From: CBFFRJ01 sp965644225
GTDB taxonomy: Bacteria; Pseudomonadota; Gammaproteobacteria; Enterobacterales; Enterobacteriaceae
Direction of reading: 5' to 3'
Length of the DNA: 17,235 nucleotides
Assembly: GCF_965644225.1 (NCBI RefSeq)
Contig: NZ_CBFFRJ010000111.1
Coordinates: forward strand, 1-17,235
The notes beneath the pieces were generated by a model that saw nothing but the letters and a program-made list of their open reading frames with translations, was not told where the DNA came from and did not search any database. Position numbers and translations under genes: made by a program. Each line of letters opens with the position of its first letter. The stretch's first letter is position 1. Of the stretch, positions 15,308 to 17,235 are shown in pieces.

Positions 15308-16111
15308 ATGGCAAATGTGCATTTTATTGGTGCCGGGCAAATGGCGGAGGCCATTATTCGCGCCTCGCTGGCGGCGGGGACGCTGCGCGCAGAAGAGATT
15401 TCGCTGGAGGATATCGACCCCAATCGTATCGCGCTGCTCACTGAACGTTATGGTCTGGCGGCGGAACCGCTGCGTGAGGATGCCTTGCACGAGGCCGCGC
15501 TGGTGGTGCTGGGGATCCGTCCCCAGGACGATCTGGCGAGTGTGGCAGCCCGTATCCGGCCTCATCTTTCCGCCGGGGCGACGGTGGTTTCCCTGATTGC
15601 CGGGGTGACGCTGCAAAAACTGGAAACCCTGTTGGGGACGGGCATACCTGTTGCCCGCGTTATCCCAAATACGCTCACCGATACCGGGTTTGGCTACAGC
15701 GGTGTGACCCTGAATGCGCAGGCGACTTCTGAACAGGTAGAGTCATTTCTGACCGGCTTTGGCAAGGTGCTGTACCTGCCGGAACGGCTGATCGATATTT
15801 TTACCGGCTTTGGCGTCGCCGGGCCGAACTACATTTATTACTTTATCGAGTCCTTTACCGATGCGGGCGTGCTGGCGGGGCTGTCGCGCGCGCAGGCAAC
15901 CGAAGTGGTGCTGGAAAATCTGCTGGGGTCGGTAGAGATGCTGCGCCTGAGCCAGAAACATCCAAGGCAACTGCTGGATATCAACAACTCCCCGGCGGGC
16001 GTCGGCATCCATGGGTTGTATGAGCTTAACAACAGCGATTTCGCCGCGGGTCTGCAACGTAGCGTGCTGGCGGCAGTGAAACGCACCCGTGAGTTGGGTG
16101 AGACAGAGTAA
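15308..16111 (+). CDS. Divergent pyrroline-5-carboxylate reductase-family protein
   Basis: The 267-residue length and fold match ProC. The NAD(P)-binding IGAGQMAEAI lies at 7-16, GIRPQD (69-74) stands for the usual VKPQ, and RVIPNTLTDTGFGYSG (117-132) for RxMPNTPAxxGxGxxx. The active-site end is clearly altered: the usual SGPAYV is AGPNYI (171-176), and the canonical TSPGGTT is NSPAGVG (227-233), followed by IHGL. The shared core with altered catalytic contacts suggests a cyclic imine other than pyrroline-5-carboxylate, which would fit beside a thiazoline-type hydrolase. TAAGGAG at 15293-15299 is the ribosome site for the ATG at 15308. It should not be annotated as proline biosynthesis without testing. 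Confidence 0.82.
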   Translation: MANVHFIGAGQMAEAIIRASLAAGTLRAEEISLEDIDPNRIALLTERYGLAAEPLREDALHEAALVVLGIRPQDDLASVAARIRPHLSAGATVVSLIAGVTLQKLETLLGTGIPVARVIPNTLTDTGFGYSGVTLNAQATSEQVESFLTGFGKVLYLPERLIDIFTGFGVAGPNYIYYFIESFTDAGVLAGLSRAQATEVVLENLLGSVEMLRLSQKHPRQLLDINNSPAGVGIHGLYELNNSDFAAGLQRSVLAAVKRTRELGETE

Positions 16112-16132
16112 ACATTATCAGGAGCGTTGGCG

Positions 16133-17020
16133 ATGAAGAGAAAAAACACCTTACTGCTGGCCGGGCTGCTCTGCGTGATGGGCACATTGAGCACCTCTGC
16201 GGCCTGGGCGGTCAGCCCGCAGTCCTCTGTTGCCTGGGGGGAACGCTGGAAACAGCTGCCGCCAACACCGGCTCCCGTTGCCGCGCTGAAACCCGCCTAT
16301 GCCAGCGTAAACGGTATACAGCTCTATTACGCCACCGCCGGAGAAGGGACGCCGGTGGTGCTGCTCCACGGCGGGCTGGCGAATTCAGACTACTGGGGCC
16401 AGCAGGTTGCCGCGCTGGCAAAACATCATCAGGTCATCGTGGTTGATAGCCGGGGTCATGGGCGTAGTACGCGCGACGATCGGCCTTACAGTTACGACCT
16501 GATGAGTGATGATGTGGTGGCGTTGCTCGATCATCTGAACATTAAGAAAGCGGATATTGTTGGCTGGAGCGATGGAGGGATTATTGGTATCGATCTGGCT
16601 ATTCGTCACCCGACGCGGGTGAAGCGTATTTTCTCTTTTGCCCCCAATACCAAAACCAGCGGCGTAAAGCCTGACACTGAGAAGAACCCGGTCTTTGCCA
16701 GCTACATCGAACGGGCGGGCAATGAATATCGCGCGCTTTCCAAAACCCCCGACCAGTATGCTGCTTTTGTCGACCAGATAAGCCATATGTGGGCAACACA
16801 GCCAAACTGGAGCGATGATGACCTTAAGAAAATCAACACCCCGATAGTGATTGTCGATGGCGATCATGACGAGGCCATTGTGCGGGAACACCTGGAATAT
16901 ATCGCCAGTACAATTCCGAATGCCGGATTGTTGATTTTACCGAACACCAGCCACTTTGCGTTTATTCAGGCTCCGAAGGAGTTCAACGAGGCGATCCTGA
17001 ACTTTATTGATAGCAACTGA
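16133..17020 (+). CDS. Exported alpha/beta hydrolase
   Basis: The 295-residue protein has a signal peptide, MKRKN followed by hydrophobic LLLAGLLCVMGTL, with likely cleavage after AWA at residue 26, so it acts in the periplasm or outside. The mature part is a standard alpha/beta hydrolase. The oxyanion region is LLHGG (77-81), the nucleophile elbow GWSDGG has Ser 146, the acid is probably D246 in VDGDHD, and the His is H274 in NTSHF. A DSRGHGRS block (105-112) is typical of the family. The start at 16133 is eight bases after AGGAG; a TTG at 16127 is too close to that site. It is the last gene of the operon, 21 bases after the reductase. It may release a transportable product from an ester or amide outside the membrane. 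Confidence 0.88.
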   Translation: MKRKNTLLLAGLLCVMGTLSTSAAWAVSPQSSVAWGERWKQLPPTPAPVAALKPAYASVNGIQLYYATAGEGTPVVLLHGGLANSDYWGQQVAALAKHHQVIVVDSRGHGRSTRDDRPYSYDLMSDDVVALLDHLNIKKADIVGWSDGGIIGIDLAIRHPTRVKRIFSFAPNTKTSGVKPDTEKNPVFASYIERAGNEYRALSKTPDQYAAFVDQISHMWATQPNWSDDDLKKINTPIVIVDGDHDEAIVREHLEYIASTIPNAGLLILPNTSHFAFIQAPKEFNEAILNFIDSN

Positions 17021-17026
17021 TATGAC

Positions 17027-17076
17027 AGGCCGCAATGTTTGGTGACTCCGGGATGAATGACATTGCTGCCTTTTTA
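17027..17076 (+). terminator. Rho-independent terminator of the amino-acid importer operon
   Basis: AGGCCGCAATGT (17027-17038) pairs with ACATTGCTGCCT (17060-17071) with one mismatch in twelve, and TTTTT (17071-17075) follows directly. It sits just after the hydrolase stop and ends the 10948-17020 unit. The rest of 17077-17159 is AT-rich with no gene. Confidence 0.75.
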
Positions 17077-17159
17077 ATAAGCGTCAAGAATAAAGTCAAA
17101 AGGGGGCGTTAATTTTCAAAAAGCTTTGAATGTTTATATGCGATTTTTGGCAAAGCTAT

Positions 17160-17235
17160 GGAAGGTGCGATTTAATCGTCAGTTATGAGAACATAAGGCT
17201 TTCTTTGCCATAGATTTTTCACGATGCCCGCACTT
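17160..17235 (+). mobile_element. Terminal end of an IS5-like insertion sequence (right copy)
   Basis: From GGAAGGTGCGA at 17160 onward this is the exact inverted copy of 1-73 (paired bases 17160-17232), and the element runs out of the window to the right. The flanking bases 17156-17159 are CTAT, which differ from the CTAG beside the left copy and do not fit YTAR at the last position. The two junctions therefore do not look like a matched target duplication. No complete transposase frame is visible in these 76 bases. Confidence 0.65.

Noticed and set aside
14551..15441. Long minus-strand open frame (296 codons) opposite the VOC and reductase genes
   Set aside because: It spans two real genes on the opposite strand and has no family features; taken as a shadow.
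16133..16213. Lipoprotein signal in the exported hydrolase because of Cys 14
   Set aside because: The residues before the Cys are Gly-Leu-Leu, which do not form a lipobox (position -1 should be small), and a good AWA cleavage site follows.

Overview
The window reads as a piece of an enterobacterial chromosome or large plasmid (Klebsiella/Enterobacter/Citrobacter type). The basis is the codon use of the GC-rich genes, the gene families present, and an EAL/HDOD-type signalling gene at the left edge. The organism is an inference; no rRNA, tRNA or housekeeping gene fixes it. All intact genes lie on the + strand and form an import-and-catabolism module. I see no transcriptional regulator, CRISPR array, phage gene or intact transposase.

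Edges: bases 1-73 and 17160-17232 are perfect 73-bp inverted copies. Each ends toward the interior in GGAAGGTGCGA, which resembles the tips of IS5-family insertion sequences. The module therefore sits between two IS ends in opposite orientation. At the left junction the IS end abuts a 5'-truncated EAL/HDOD gene (74-652).

Left half (821-10693): an FAD-dependent monooxygenase-like enzyme and a short-chain dehydrogenase (821-3008), then a uroporphyrinogen-decarboxylase/methyltransferase-superfamily protein (3188-4231). A peptide/nickel-type ABC importer follows: exported binding protein, two permeases and a double-domain ATPase (4414-9542). It ends in a two-domain CMD/AhpD-like protein (9539-10693) and a strong terminator at 10719-10752. 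The second permease (7044-7890) is broken by a frameshift that fits a 14-bp deletion at its EAA coupling loop, so this importer is probably dead in this strain unless the break is a sequence error.

Right half (10948-17020): a polar amino-acid-type ABC importer (ATPase, two permeases, binding protein) is followed with little or no gap by an L-2-amino-thiazoline-4-carboxylate hydrolase-like protein, a glyoxalase-like (VOC) protein, a divergent pyrroline-5-carboxylate reductase and an exported alpha/beta hydrolase. A terminator at 17027-17076 closes the unit. A short leader region (10855-10930) with a promoter candidate, a perfect 9-bp hairpin and a possible 9-codon leader peptide precedes it.

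Working model (inference): the exported hydrolase releases a small amino-acid-like product that the amino-acid importer takes up. Cytoplasmic enzymes (thiazoline-type ring hydrolase, imine reductase, VOC enzyme, FAD monooxygenase, SDR, CMD protein) then break it down, perhaps as a sulfur or nitrogen source. The real substrate cannot be read from the sequence.
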